Shown here: positions 56,047 through 64,000 of the stretch, piece after piece
Layout: each line of letters begins with the position of its first letter
Position numbering within the stretch: position 1 is the stretch's first letter
Notes under the pieces: model-generated
Told to the model about the DNA's origin: nothing
The model's input: only the letters and a program-made list of their open reading frames with translations
Databases searched by the model: none
Assembly (NCBI RefSeq): GCF_037335815.1
Contig: NZ_CP147842.1
Span: 500,525-564,524, forward strand
DNA from: Salinirubellus litoreus
GTDB taxonomy: Archaea; Halobacteriota; Halobacteria; Halobacteriales; Haloarculaceae
Reading direction: 5' to 3'
Length of the DNA stretch: 64,000 nt
Made by a program: the position numbers and the translations under genes

Positions 56047-57603
56047 TCAACCCAGCAGGACCGGCCAGACCAGTCTGATGAGCAGGTACGCCACTCCTGT
56101 TGTCAGAAGGATAACGATGCCATCAAGTAATGCTCCCGCGCGAAGCATATGTTCGCGTCGGATGTATCCGGCACCGAACACGATGGCGTTGGGCGGTGTC
56201 GCAACCGGCAACGCGAACCCGTAACTGGCGGCGATCCCGCCTGTCACCGCCAGCAACACTGATGCGACCTCCGACGACGTGCCGAACGCGGCCGCGTATA
56301 CCGGGCCGATGTTGACGAGGAGCGGAGCGAGAAGCGCTGCCATCGCCGTATTCGACGCTAGCTCGCCGACGACGATTGTCATCGCCACGACGACGAGGAG
56401 AACGACGACGATCGAGCTCCCCTCGAACTGGCCGAACGTCACTTCGGCGAGCCATCTCGTGGCGTTCGTATCCGCCAGCGCGTTCGCCAGCGAGATGCCG
56501 CCTCCGAGGAGCAATAACGTCCCCCAATCGATGTGGAGCAGGTCGTCCCACGCCGCTGCACCGCTGACGACCAGTGCAGGCACGGCGAGAAGCCCCACGA
56601 GGACATAGAACAGAACCCCTTCGTGGCCGACCGTTCCGAACACGCTGGTCGCTGTCCCGCCGAAGAGGGTGACATATCAAGTATGCGGGAGCAGATCCGC
56701 GAACAGGAACCCGAGCCCGCCGAGCAGCCACAGGAACGCCGTCGCCCCGAAGATCGCGACGGTTCGGTGTGCCGGCGACGATAGCGATCCCATCGAACGG
56801 CGGTGCTCGTTCGCCCACTCTCGGGCCCGGCTCACGTCGAACGATTCGGGCGGATACGTGACGTACGTCAGGAGCACCCACGCGACTGGGAGCGTGACGA
56901 TGACCATCGGCATCCCGATGGCCAGCCACTCCACGAAGGTGATCTCGATGCCGACGAGTTCGCTGAGTTGTCCGACGACGATCGCGTTTGGCGGCGTCCC
57001 CACCAGCGTCCCGACACCACCGAGGCTCGCCGCGTACGGGACGCCGAGCAGCATGGCGATCTGGAGGTTCGAGCTGGCCGGGGTGTCACCGTTCGAATCG
57101 TCCTCGAATTTCGCTACGTCCGTGACGCTCTCGACGATGCCGAGAACGATGGGCACCATCATCGCGACCGTCGCGGTGTTGGAGATGATCATCGAGAGGA
57201 GTGCCGTCGACACCATGACACCGAGGACGAGTCCCCGAGCCGAGGTTCCGAACCGGATGAGGATCGTGAACGCGATACGTCGGTCGATAGCGTGCTTCTG
57301 GAGCGCCTCGGCTAGCATGAATCCCGCGAGCAGGAGGAAGATGACCGGATCGGCGAATCCGGCGACTGTGTCCCCGAAATTCGGGTAGACGCCGAAGATT
57401 GTCAGGAGAATCGGGATCAACAGCGCAGTGAGCGGGAGTGGAACGGCCCCGGTCACCCAGAGGATCGCCGCGAACGTCATCGTCGCGACCGCATACTGAC
57501 CGGCCGTGGTGAGTGTTCCTGACGTGGGAACTGTTGCGACTCCGGCCATGCAGAATATGGCGGCACAGATCGTCAGGAGTCGTCCGTGTTGATTCGACGC
57601 CAC
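56047..57603 (-). pseudogene. SLC13/DASS (ArsB-NhaD superfamily) anion transporter with in-frame TGA
   Basis: 518 codons, all in one frame except TGA at 56677-56679, between FLFADLLPHT and YVTLFGGTATSV. Both halves carry the DASS motif [S/T]-[N/P]-P-N-A: GVGTLVGTPPNAIVVGQ in the first half and ALPVATPPNAIVFGAG in the second. Membrane helices are complete on both sides, including SNTATVAMMVPIVLGI. A Trp (TGG) at this place would restore the protein. Substrate (dicarboxylate, sulfate or other anion) unknown. As written, two half-proteins. Confidence 0.82.
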
Positions 57604-57844
57604 GAGAAGTCACTCTCCACCCACTCTGTGTCCTCGTCGGTCGGGAGCTGACGTGTATCAATTTCACCAGCGAGTTTGCGATACAGATAGGGAATCTCGA
57701 CGAGAAGGCTCAAGCGTTGATGAATGATCGCGGCTTTTCGCGGTGTTTCACCGGAGGAATCGAAAATATTGGTTATCGGTCTTCTTGATCGGTAAGAACT
57801 ACTGCATTAGACTGACCGACTGGCAGACGAAGGTCAACCGAATC

Positions 57845-57928
57845 ATGAGTGACTTCGACGAGGTCAACGACGCGGTTCAGCGGGTCAGAGACGCCTTCGA
57901 GAATGTGGTTAAGAAACCGAGGAAATGA
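57845..57928 (+). CDS. 27-aa micro-protein, first of an overlapping pair
   Basis: ATG 57845 encodes MSDFDEVNDAVQRVRDAFEN then VVKKPRK, stopping at 57928. Mostly helix-forming. Its stop overlaps the start of the next 27-codon frame as ATGA. The equal lengths and ATGA coupling suggest either a translationally coupled pair or one ~54-residue coiled coil interrupted by a frameshift. No family is known to me. Confidence 0.45.
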   Translation: MSDFDEVNDAVQRVRDAFENVVKKPRK

Positions 57929-58008
57929 GCGAGCAAGCGAGACAGAGCGTCGAAGAGGCCATCGACGACCTCGAACAGCGAATCGAGGCGCTCAAAGATC
58001 GCGAGTAA
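57925..58008 (+). CDS. 27-aa micro-protein, second of an overlapping pair
   Basis: ATG 57925 encodes MSEQARQSVEEAIDDLEQRI then EALKDRE, stopping at 58008. A clear heptad-like coiled coil (V-A-L-I-L). Read with the previous frame it makes a continuous amphipathic helix, so the two may be one gene with a single-base insertion. Confidence 0.45.
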   Translation: MSEQARQSVEEAIDDLEQRIEALKDRE

Positions 58009-58117
58009 AGGGACTGTGCATTAGATACGGCTTCGACGTCCTTTCTCCACGGGCTGACGGGAGTGACTGAGAGATGGGGCCCATACCCTACGCAATCCCC
58101 CCGACTCCGACGAGTGG

Positions 58118-59838
58118 TTAGGAGTCGAAAAATGACAGCAGGTCATCGAGCGATCGAGTATTCAGAATGTTGTTCGCCTCACACCACCCCCTGCGTGCTT
58201 GTGAGACGCCGAGATGCATGAACTCGAGTTCACCAGTCGTGTGCGCGTCGGTGCAAATGACGTACTCAACTGTATCGCGATACTCTTTGACGGACGCCCA
58301 GTCGAGATCCAGTCGCTCGGGTTGGGCGTTGATCTCGATCGCCACATTCTCCGCAGCAGCCGCTTCCATCACCGTTTTCGTGTCAAGATCCAGCGGTCGC
58401 CGCTCGTTGATCAATCGATTGGTGGGGTGGGCGAAGATATCGATCGGGAAGTCTTCGAACGTGCTGATCACCTGTTCGGTGGGATCGGACGGGGTGCTGT
58501 GCATCCCTGCAACGACGAGGTCGCAGTGTTCGTACCACTCCTCGGGGAGTTCCAGTCCGTCGCTCGTGATCTCGGCCTCGATCCCCTGAAGGATCGTGAT
58601 ATCTAGATCGTCATTCACCACTTCGATATCGCCCCGTTGTTCGTCGAACGATTCCGCATCAAGCGTGCTGGGAATCGGGGTGTGTGGGCCGTGATCGGTG
58701 ACGAGGATGTACTCTAACTCCCGGTCGACTGCGGCCTCGGCCATCTCACGGACACTGTGGGAGCCGTCGGAGTAGTCGGTGTGCAGCTGTAGGTCACCAC
58801 GAACGTCGTCGAGTTCGACTAAATCGGGCAGTTCCCCGGTTGCGGCCGCGTTGATTTCGCCAGTGTCCTCACGGAGTTCGGGTGGGATCCACGTGAGATC
58901 CAGTGCGTTGTAGACGCGTTTCTCCGTTTCACTGGCGATGCGCTCGCCGGCACGCTGGCTGTTATCAGTGTCATCGACCTCACTTACGTCGAACAGGCCA
59001 TACTCGTTGAGCTTCCAATCACGATCGATAGCTCGATTCCGGAGAGAGATGTTGTGGTCTTTTGACCCCGTGAAATAGACGAGCGCAGAGCCGTGCTCGG
59101 CCTCGTCGATGATGCGAAGATCCATCTGGAGGTCACCGGAAACTACGACCGACGATTTTGTTTCGCCTCGAGACAGGACCTCCTTCACGTCGTCGTGGGT
59201 GCAGAAGACTTCCATCGCCGTCTCCGAGTCAGACGCGGTCGCCAAGATGTCGATATCGCCGACAGTCGGTCGTCGCCGCCGGAACGAGCCGACGATATCC
59301 ACCTGATCGAACGCATCGGTGGCTTGGAGACGTGATTCGACGTTCTCTGCGATCGGAAAGGCGCGTCCCAGGAGCATCCGCTCCTGGCTTTCCTTCGCTC
59401 GATCGATGTGATCAAGGATGTTCTCCTCGGATTTCTCGCCGAATCCTTCGAGGTCGGCAATCTCGCCCGCCTCGGCGGAACGTTCGAGATCTTCGAGCGT
59501 CTGGACATCGAGTTCCAGATACAGCTGCTTGGCAGTCTTCGGACCAACCCCTCTACACTGGTGATTGCCTCGATGTTAACGGGGAGGTCCGCTTTGAGAT
59601 CCTCGTAATAGGCCAACTCCCCCGTTTCGAGGTATTCCGCGATCTTCTCACTGATCGATTCCCCGACGCCTTCGATCTCTTCGAGTTCCCCGCGCTCGTA
59701 GATGTCTTCGATATCTTCGGACAGCGACTCGATGTTCCGTGCTGCCATCCGATACGCACGCGGCTTGTACTCGACATCCTGGATTTCGAGGAGATCCGCA
59801 ATCTCGCGGAGTAAGGTGGCGATTTCCTGGTTTTTCAT
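58118..59838 (-). CDS. polX: DNA polymerase/3'-5' exonuclease PolX with PHP domain, one frameshift
   Basis: About 574 residues. The N-terminal HhH-rich region (MKNQEIATLLREIADLLEIQ, EEIEGVGESISEKIAEYL) breaks at a GGGG run near 59562 and continues VGPKTAKQLYLELDVQTLED. The polymerase motif is VGSFRRRRPTVGDIDILATA with catalytic Asp pair. The PHP domain is DLQLHTDYSDGSHSVREMAE ... VTDHGPH with metal-binding His/Asp, ending HLGVSQARRGWCEANNILNT. Family X polymerases with PHP act in base-excision repair. ATG 59838 matches the standard start. A missing G is the probable error. Confidence 0.9.
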
Positions 59839-60332
59839 CCCCGTCTGCTCCTCCTGTGCTGCAGCATCTCCGGCAGCAGGTAAGTAGTCAGGTCTCGATT
59901 CCCACGAACGAGGGAGACTCCTTATTCGGGAGATCGTCATTACAGAAGACGCCCCGTTTGCTTTCCTCACCGCCGTCACCATCGCTGGCGTTCAACTGGC
60001 TACGACGGTCAGTTGCGTTCGCTTCCGAGACACCTCCTAAACCTCTCGCTCCACACGACCGCCACCGACCTGCCAGAATCAATGTCGACACAACGGCTCG
60101 TCGGATGTGTCGTATGTGAACGTCGATCTGAGGTCGGCATTCTTGTGGCCCGGTGAGCCATCTCTCGTTGATGCGTATCATCTGATGCTTTGACCGAACC
60201 TGTGTCAACTCACCACCAATTGGCTGAGAAGAATCCCCATGGTTAAGGGGCGGGAGTACCCCTGCCGTAGGAGTTCTCAACTGGCGGGATTAACGGCCTT
60301 AGTATATACGACTTCTTGAGATATATCTCCTC
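59839..60332. other. Intergenic region
   Basis: Between polX (minus) and amphi-Trp (plus). Holds the divergent promoters; nothing else recognised. Confidence 0.4.
60301..60329 (+). promoter_or_regulatory. TATA plus palindrome GAGATATATCTC before amphi-Trp copy 2
   Basis: TATA (AGTATATACG, 60301-60310) is followed by the perfect 12-bp palindrome GAGATATATCTC (60318-60329), ending three bases before ATG 60333. It overlaps the expected RNA start and is a candidate operator; the binder is unknown. Confidence 0.45.
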
Positions 60333-60620
60333 ATGGGAGAGCTTGAAACAGAAGAGCAGAAAACCCGAGTCGAAATCGCCTCGTATCTCCGCCAATTAGC
60401 CGATCAGCTCGACGGAGGCGACGCTGTAACGCTCGAACTCGGAAATCAACGCGTAGATCTCGATCCCGTCGATCCGATCACGTTCAAACTCGAAGGCGAG
60501 TCGGATTGGGCCGAGGGCGATACGGAGGCCAAACAGAGCATCGAATTCGAGCTGGTGTGGTGGCGGGAAGCACAGACAACCGAAGAAGGGGCCCTGAACA
60601 TCGAACAGACGGAACCGTGA
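60333..60620 (+). CDS. Amphi-Trp domain protein (copy 2)
   Basis: 95 residues, intact: MGELETEEQKTRVEIASYLR and QLADQLDGGDAVTLELGNQR, with a C-terminal SIEFELVWW element that parallels SIEFELEW in the copy at 49069. The family is small, acidic and of unknown function. TATA about 27 bases upstream supports a leaderless message. It precedes a tandem Usp by 82 bases on the same strand; copy 1 also lies next to a Usp. Confidence 0.85.
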   Translation: MGELETEEQKTRVEIASYLRQLADQLDGGDAVTLELGNQRVDLDPVDPITFKLEGESDWAEGDTEAKQSIEFELVWWREAQTTEEGALNIEQTEP

Positions 60621-60702
60621 GCAGCTTTCAGTAATGTTTCTCGAACGATTTGATATTGCTTTATGAGAACCGTGCTCGAACACCACAAGAGGACACTCCT
60701 GA

Positions 60703-61581
60703 ATGTACGACACCATACTCGTTCCAACCGACGGTAGTGAAGGGGCTGAAGCCGCGGCGCGACACGGGCTGGATCTCGCGACGGCATTCGATAGCCAGAT
60801 TCATCTCCTGAGTGTCGTTGACGAACGGTCGTACAGCAGCGCTCTGGCGGACCTCGACCCGACGATTGGAGAGCAACGAGAGCAATTCGAACAACAGGCC
60901 ACTGAGGCTGTCGACCGTCTCGAAGAACTCGTCTCTGAATCGTCGGTCACGTGCCACACGGCAGTCGAACGCGGAATTCCTCACGAAGCGATTCAGTCCT
61001 ATGTCGCAGAACATGACATCGACCTCGTTTCGATGGGGACCCACGGACGAACTGGGCTCGACCGATTGCTGCTCGGCAGCGTGACAGAACGCGTCGTTCG
61101 AACGAGTGACGTGCCCGTTCTTACGACCCGACATGAACCAGACGACCGCTCGAGCTACGATCGAATCTTGATTCCGACAGACGGCAGTGAGTCTGCGACT
61201 GCAGCGATCGACCTCGGGATCGCTATTGCCGAACGATTCGATGCGACTGTCCACGCGCTCTCGGTCGTCGACGTTAATGCCGTCGCAGGCGCCTACGATG
61301 CTGGACCCGGCATTCCCCATCTGCTCGATAGCCTCGAAGAGGGATGTGAGCAGGCTGTCGCGGCAGTCGAAGACGAATGTGAGAACCGTGACGTCGACAT
61401 CGTGACGGACGTCGTCCAGGGAACTCCGTATCGGGCGATCCGAGAGTACGTCGACGGCGAAGGAATCGATCTCATCACGATGGGGACGCACGGTCGGACC
61501 GGTCTCGAACGCTATCTCATTGGTAGCGTGACTGAACGGACCGTCCGAATGAGTGACGTTCCCGTACTCACTGTGCGGTAG
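60703..61581 (+). CDS. Tandem-domain universal stress protein
   Basis: 292 residues, intact. Domain 1: MYDTILVPTDGSEGAEAAAR and loop MGTHGRTGLDRLLLGSVTER; domain 2: YDRILIPTDGSESATAAIDL and loop MGTHGRTGLERYLIGSVTER, both canonical for ATP binding. It is the intact counterpart of the frameshifted tandem Usp at 37180 (domain order, linker and much of the sequence shared). An intact sequence here shows what the broken ones probably encode. Confidence 0.95.
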   Translation: MYDTILVPTDGSEGAEAAARHGLDLATAFDSQIHLLSVVDERSYSSALADLDPTIGEQREQFEQQATEAVDRLEELVSESSVTCHTAVERGIPHEAIQSYVAEHDIDLVSMGTHGRTGLDRLLLGSVTERVVRTSDVPVLTTRHEPDDRSSYDRILIPTDGSESATAAIDLGIAIAERFDATVHALSVVDVNAVAGAYDAGPGIPHLLDSLEEGCEQAVAAVEDECENRDVDIVTDVVQGTPYRAIREYVDGEGIDLITMGTHGRTGLERYLIGSVTERTVRMSDVPVLTVR

Positions 61582-61712
61582 ATATCGCTTCCTATTACAC
61601 CACGTTCCGTAACCCGTCCGATGCCATCTCCTAGCCGGAAGCTGCGGCCATCGCCTCGCACGTCTTCCCTGTGATCTTACCGGGGACAACGGTCCTCTAA
61701 AAACAGTTTTGC

Positions 61713-61735
61713 AGCCCCGTCTTCGGTTCGGGGCT
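61713..61735 (-). terminator. Hairpin with T-run after the CBS gene
   Basis: On the minus strand AGCCCCG and CGGGGCT form a GC-rich hairpin, followed by GCAAAACTGTTTTT. It sits a few bases after the stop of the CBS gene at 61741 and may also stop transcription from the plus side. Confidence 0.45.
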
Positions 61736-61740
61736 TGTAT

Positions 61741-62163
61741 TTAGTACTCGGGTCGTTGCGCCTGGATGACCGACGCCAGCTGCTGGTTTTCGTCGGCGAG
61801 GAGTTCGGTTAGATCGTCGGCAGTGATGATCCCCACGAGTTCGTCGTTCTCGTCGCAGACGGGCAGGCGACGAACGCCATTCTCGCTCATCGCCTGTGCG
61901 GCCTCGTAGAACCCAGCGTCGGGGCCGACTGTACACAGGTCCGTCGACATGACATCGTCGGCAGTCTGGTCGGCCGGAGTGGTCTCTTCGGCAAGCACGC
62001 GCGTCGTTAGGTCCCGATCCGTGACGATCCCGGTCGGGCTGTTGTCGTTCGTGACGACGACGCTCCCCACGTTTTCGTCTCGCATCTGTTGGGCGAGTTC
62101 GGAGACCGATGTTTCGGGGCTGGCACTGACGACTTCTGTTCGGGCGAGATCTTCGATTGGCAT
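61741..62163 (-). CDS. Two-CBS domain protein
   Basis: A 140-residue CBS pair. MPIEDLARTEVVSASPETSV and GIVTDRDLTTRVLAE form unit 1; DDVMSTDLCTVGPDAGFYEA and GIITADDLTELLADE form unit 2. Both keep the G-[IL]-[IV]-T-x-x-D-L element that contacts the adenosine. I choose ATG 62163, which has GGAGG upstream, over ATG 62187, which lies too close to the TATA (62201-62210). Energy sensing is inferred. It is 100+ bases from the Usp, convergent. Confidence 0.92.
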   Translation of the reverse strand: MPIEDLARTEVVSASPETSVSELAQQMRDENVGSVVVTNDNSPTGIVTDRDLTTRVLAEETTPADQTADDVMSTDLCTVGPDAGFYEAAQAMSENGVRRLPVCDENDELVGIITADDLTELLADENQQLASVIQAQRPEY

Positions 62164-62327
62164 TGCTGTTGCCTCCGTGTAGTTCATCGCCGAGCGTGCA
62201 CATATACCGAGATGCCCATTCCTAATCGTCTGGAATCTCCCGGATACTCATCGGGGGTTAATCAGGCACAACAGTGAACGACGACGCTTGAGTCAAACAG
62301 CGACCATAATACGGTGAGAGACGTGGA

Positions 62328-63446
62328 TTACCAAGCGTTGCCGAGCTCTTCAAGAAGTGTCCCAATATCTTCTTGGGTGTTAAACACGTGGAGAGAGGCT
62401 CTGATTGCGTCTGGATCCGGAAGTGACCTGATAATGATATTGGCCTCTTTGGAACGGTCGACAGCCGTCGCTGGATCGTCGACATCGATCGTAACGAGAC
62501 CGGATTCAGGACTCGTCGGACTCAAAAGCCGGTCATCCGGGACACCGTTGACGAGACGAGTTGTCAGTTGCTGGATTCGGGATTCGACTGTGTCGAGACC
62601 AATTTCATCGAGCGTTTCGATGGCTGTTTGTAATGCGACGTAAGGAGCTGGATTTGTCGTGCCGATTTCGAATCGTCGTGCGTCGGGTTCGAATTCGTAG
62701 GTTTCGTCCGTTGGCGTTACGACGCCTCGGTACCCGATGGTTCGCGGATTGAGTGTGTCGATCACGTCATCAGACACGTACAGAAAACCGGCGCCCCAGG
62801 GCCCGAGAAGCCATTTATGACCCGCGGCTGCGACGATGTCTGCGCCCCACTCGTGGACATCGATCGACGTCTGGCCCACGCTCTGGACGGCATCGACCAA
62901 CACAAGCGCACCGGCATCGTGTGCGATGTCGACCAACGTCTCGATCGGCAGTCGAGTCCCGTAGTTCCAGGTGAGCGAACTGACGCAGACGAGTTTTGCA
63001 TCCTCGACTGTCGCCCGATAGGCGTCGATATCCAGCCGTCCCGCGTCACCTTCGACGACCCGAACGTCGATCCCACGAGTGCGCTCGAGTCGTTGCCAGG
63101 GGAGGATCCCGGCGGGGTGCTCGAGGTCTGTCCGGACGACCACATCGTCCGTCGTCCACTCAAGCGCGCAGGCAACACGGTTGATCCCGTCAGTCGTACT
63201 TTGGGTCAGGGCGATTTCGCCGGGATCGGCTCCGAGGAATTCTGCGACGGTTGCTCGGACATCGTCGTAGGCATCGAATGCAGCCGTGTACATGCCTTCG
63301 GCGGCCGGCGCTTCGAATTCGTGGTGTTCGAGGAACGTCTCGGCGGCCGTGACGACTCGGCGCGGACTCGGACCACTCGCTCCGGTATTGAGATAGACAG
63401 CATCTTCGAGAGCGGGAATGTCGGCACGGAGATCGAGTGGAGTCAC
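62328..63446 (-). CDS. Class V aminotransferase (cysteine desulfurase-like)
   Basis: 372 residues, fold type I PLP enzyme. The N-terminal substrate region is YLNTGASGPSPRRVV, the PLP-ring region is VLVDAVQSVGQTSIDVHEWG, and the Schiff-base Lys211 lies in AAAGHKWLLGPWGAG. The C-terminal domain ends in the haloarchaeal-type NTQEDIGTLLEELG. Desulfurase or aminotransferase/lyase activity cannot be separated; the active-site Cys loop of IscS is not evident. The start is GTG 63446, overlapping the stop of the disulfide reductase gene as GTGA, so the two are coupled. Confidence 0.85.
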   Translation of the reverse strand: MTPLDLRADIPALEDAVYLNTGASGPSPRRVVTAAETFLEHHEFEAPAAEGMYTAAFDAYDDVRATVAEFLGADPGEIALTQSTTDGINRVACALEWTTDDVVVRTDLEHPAGILPWQRLERTRGIDVRVVEGDAGRLDIDAYRATVEDAKLVCVSSLTWNYGTRLPIETLVDIAHDAGALVLVDAVQSVGQTSIDVHEWGADIVAAAGHKWLLGPWGAGFLYVSDDVIDTLNPRTIGYRGVVTPTDETYEFEPDARRFEIGTTNPAPYVALQTAIETLDEIGLDTVESRIQQLTTRLVNGVPDDRLLSPTSPESGLVTIDVDDPATAVDRSKEANIIIRSLPDPDAIRASLHVFNTQEDIGTLLEELGNAW

Positions 63447-64000
63447 GCTGCCTCCTCCAGCGAGCCCGCAAGTACCTTCGCTGCGGTCGCGATCGGATCC
63501 CAGACGGGGCTGAACGGTGGCGCATATGCCAGATCGAGGTTCTCTACCTCACTAACGGTCAGGCCCGCGTGAAGTGCAGTCGCGATCGTGTCGATCCGTT
63601 TCGCCCCTTCGCGTCCGACGACGCTCGCCCCGAGAACGCGCTCCGATTCGCGGTCGGCGACGAGCGTGACCGTCAGCTCTTCTGCCCCCGGATAGTAATG
63701 GGCCCGCGTCGGTGCTGTGATCTCGACGGAAACCGGATCGAATCCTGCGTCACGAGCACGCGCTTCGTCGATATTCCCTGTTCGTGCTGCGCCGAGGTCG
63801 AACGCTTTCACGATCGCCGTGCCGGCGATTTCACCGACTTCCGTCGGCGTTCCCGTGACCGTCTGGCCGATCGCCCGTCCTGAGCGGTTCGCCGTCAGTG
63901 CTAACGGGACGTGATCGGCCTCGCCGGTGACGACGTTCGTCGCCTCGGCACAGTCTCCTGCTGCGAAGACGGTCTCGTAGTTCGTCCGGCCGTACTCGTC
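63443..64000 (-). CDS. Flavin-dependent disulfide reductase (CoA-disulfide reductase/NADH oxidase type), 3' part only
   Basis: Truncated by the window edge: about 185 C-terminal residues are visible. FAAGDCAEATNVVTGEADHV is the second FAD motif (ATG-x-GD type) and the dimerisation domain ends AYAPPFSPVWDPIATAAKVL. The YAPPFSPVWDP signature is that of CoA-disulfide reductase, NADH oxidase and persulfide reductases. The partner class V aminotransferase starts inside its stop codon, so a sulfur-related joint function is possible. Frame intact as far as seen. Confidence 0.88.
   Translation of the reverse strand, partial: DEYGRTNYETVFAAGDCAEATNVVTGEADHVPLALTANRSGRAIGQTVTGTPTEVGEIAGTAIVKAFDLGAARTGNIDEARARDAGFDPVSVEITAPTRAHYYPGAEELTVTLVADRESERVLGASVVGREGAKRIDTIATALHAGLTVSEVENLDLAYAPPFSPVWDPIATAAKVLAGSLEEAA

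Noticed and set aside
49843..56679. Recoding of TAG as pyrrolysine or TGA as selenocysteine
   Set aside because: Neither system is expected in Halobacteria, the families are not selenoproteins, and no insertion element is seen.
706..59838. Programmed frameshifting as explanation of the many breaks
   Set aside because: Breaks are in unrelated families with no common slippery site or downstream structure, so sequence error or decay is simpler.
37180..61581. Repeated motif around GRTGLERYLLGSVTER as a DNA repeat or CRISPR-like array
   Set aside because: The similarity is protein-domain paralogy of Usp ATP loops; spacing is domain-sized and there are no unique spacers.

Overview
The window is about 64 kb of a high-GC haloarchaeal (class Halobacteria) genome. 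Four things support this: strongly acidic proteins with GC-rich third codon positions; archaeal transcription factor TFB; families largely confined to haloarchaea (RdfA with its SMC-like partner, amphi-Trp, DUF7511, DUF7563, DUF5828, Bat-type regulator); and many start codons lying 20-31 nt after a TATA element, as expected for leaderless or short-leader transcripts. No rRNA, CRISPR array, replication initiator or intact transposase is visible. One tRNA-Ser(GGA) is present.

Layout. 0.2-5.7 kb: a stress cassette with a four-CBS protein fused to a ribosome-hibernation (HPF) domain, a universal stress protein (Usp), a phosphoribosyltransferase, an alpha/beta hydrolase, a PRPP synthetase and a small membrane protein. 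5.9-17.8 kb: the RdfA / SMC-related pair, a TFB paralogue, DUF7563, a YbhN-type membrane protein, remnants of DUF5828 and a Bat regulator, DUF2267, tRNA-Ser, DUF2892, MscS and a TVP38 membrane protein. 17.8-26.9 kb: carbon storage and acyl-CoA metabolism (PhaC with an unusual C-terminal extension, a PhaB-like SDR, a thiolase / DUF35 / ADP-forming acyl-CoA ligase operon, a metallo-beta-lactamase). 27.6-50 kb: a dense stress island with most of the Usp genes, two P2-type cation ATPases, a Na/Pi symporter homologue, CBS proteins, FMN split-barrel proteins, a second SDR and a second DUF2267. 50-64 kb: an S2P protease with CBS domains, transporters (APC, CaCA, DASS), PolX, amphi-Trp, another tandem Usp, CBS, a class V aminotransferase and the end of a flavin disulfide reductase.

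Working together. The gene content (thirteen Usp loci, CBS, HPF, P-type ATPases next to Usp, PRTase plus hydrolase, PRPP synthetase, PHA synthesis, ADP-forming ligase, FMN split-barrel proteins) resembles the energy-limitation or dormancy gene sets of bacteria, especially the mycobacterial DosR regulon. I infer a haloarchaeal low-energy or redox-stress island that has grown by local duplication: DUF2267 x2, SDR x2, ATPase x2, and several tandem-domain Usp.

Caution. At least twenty genes are interrupted by single-base frameshifts, several at G or C runs, and three by in-frame stops, while other long genes are intact. This pattern fits uncorrected indel errors at least as well as real decay. 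Where reading frames can be joined I give the joined coordinates and say where the break is.
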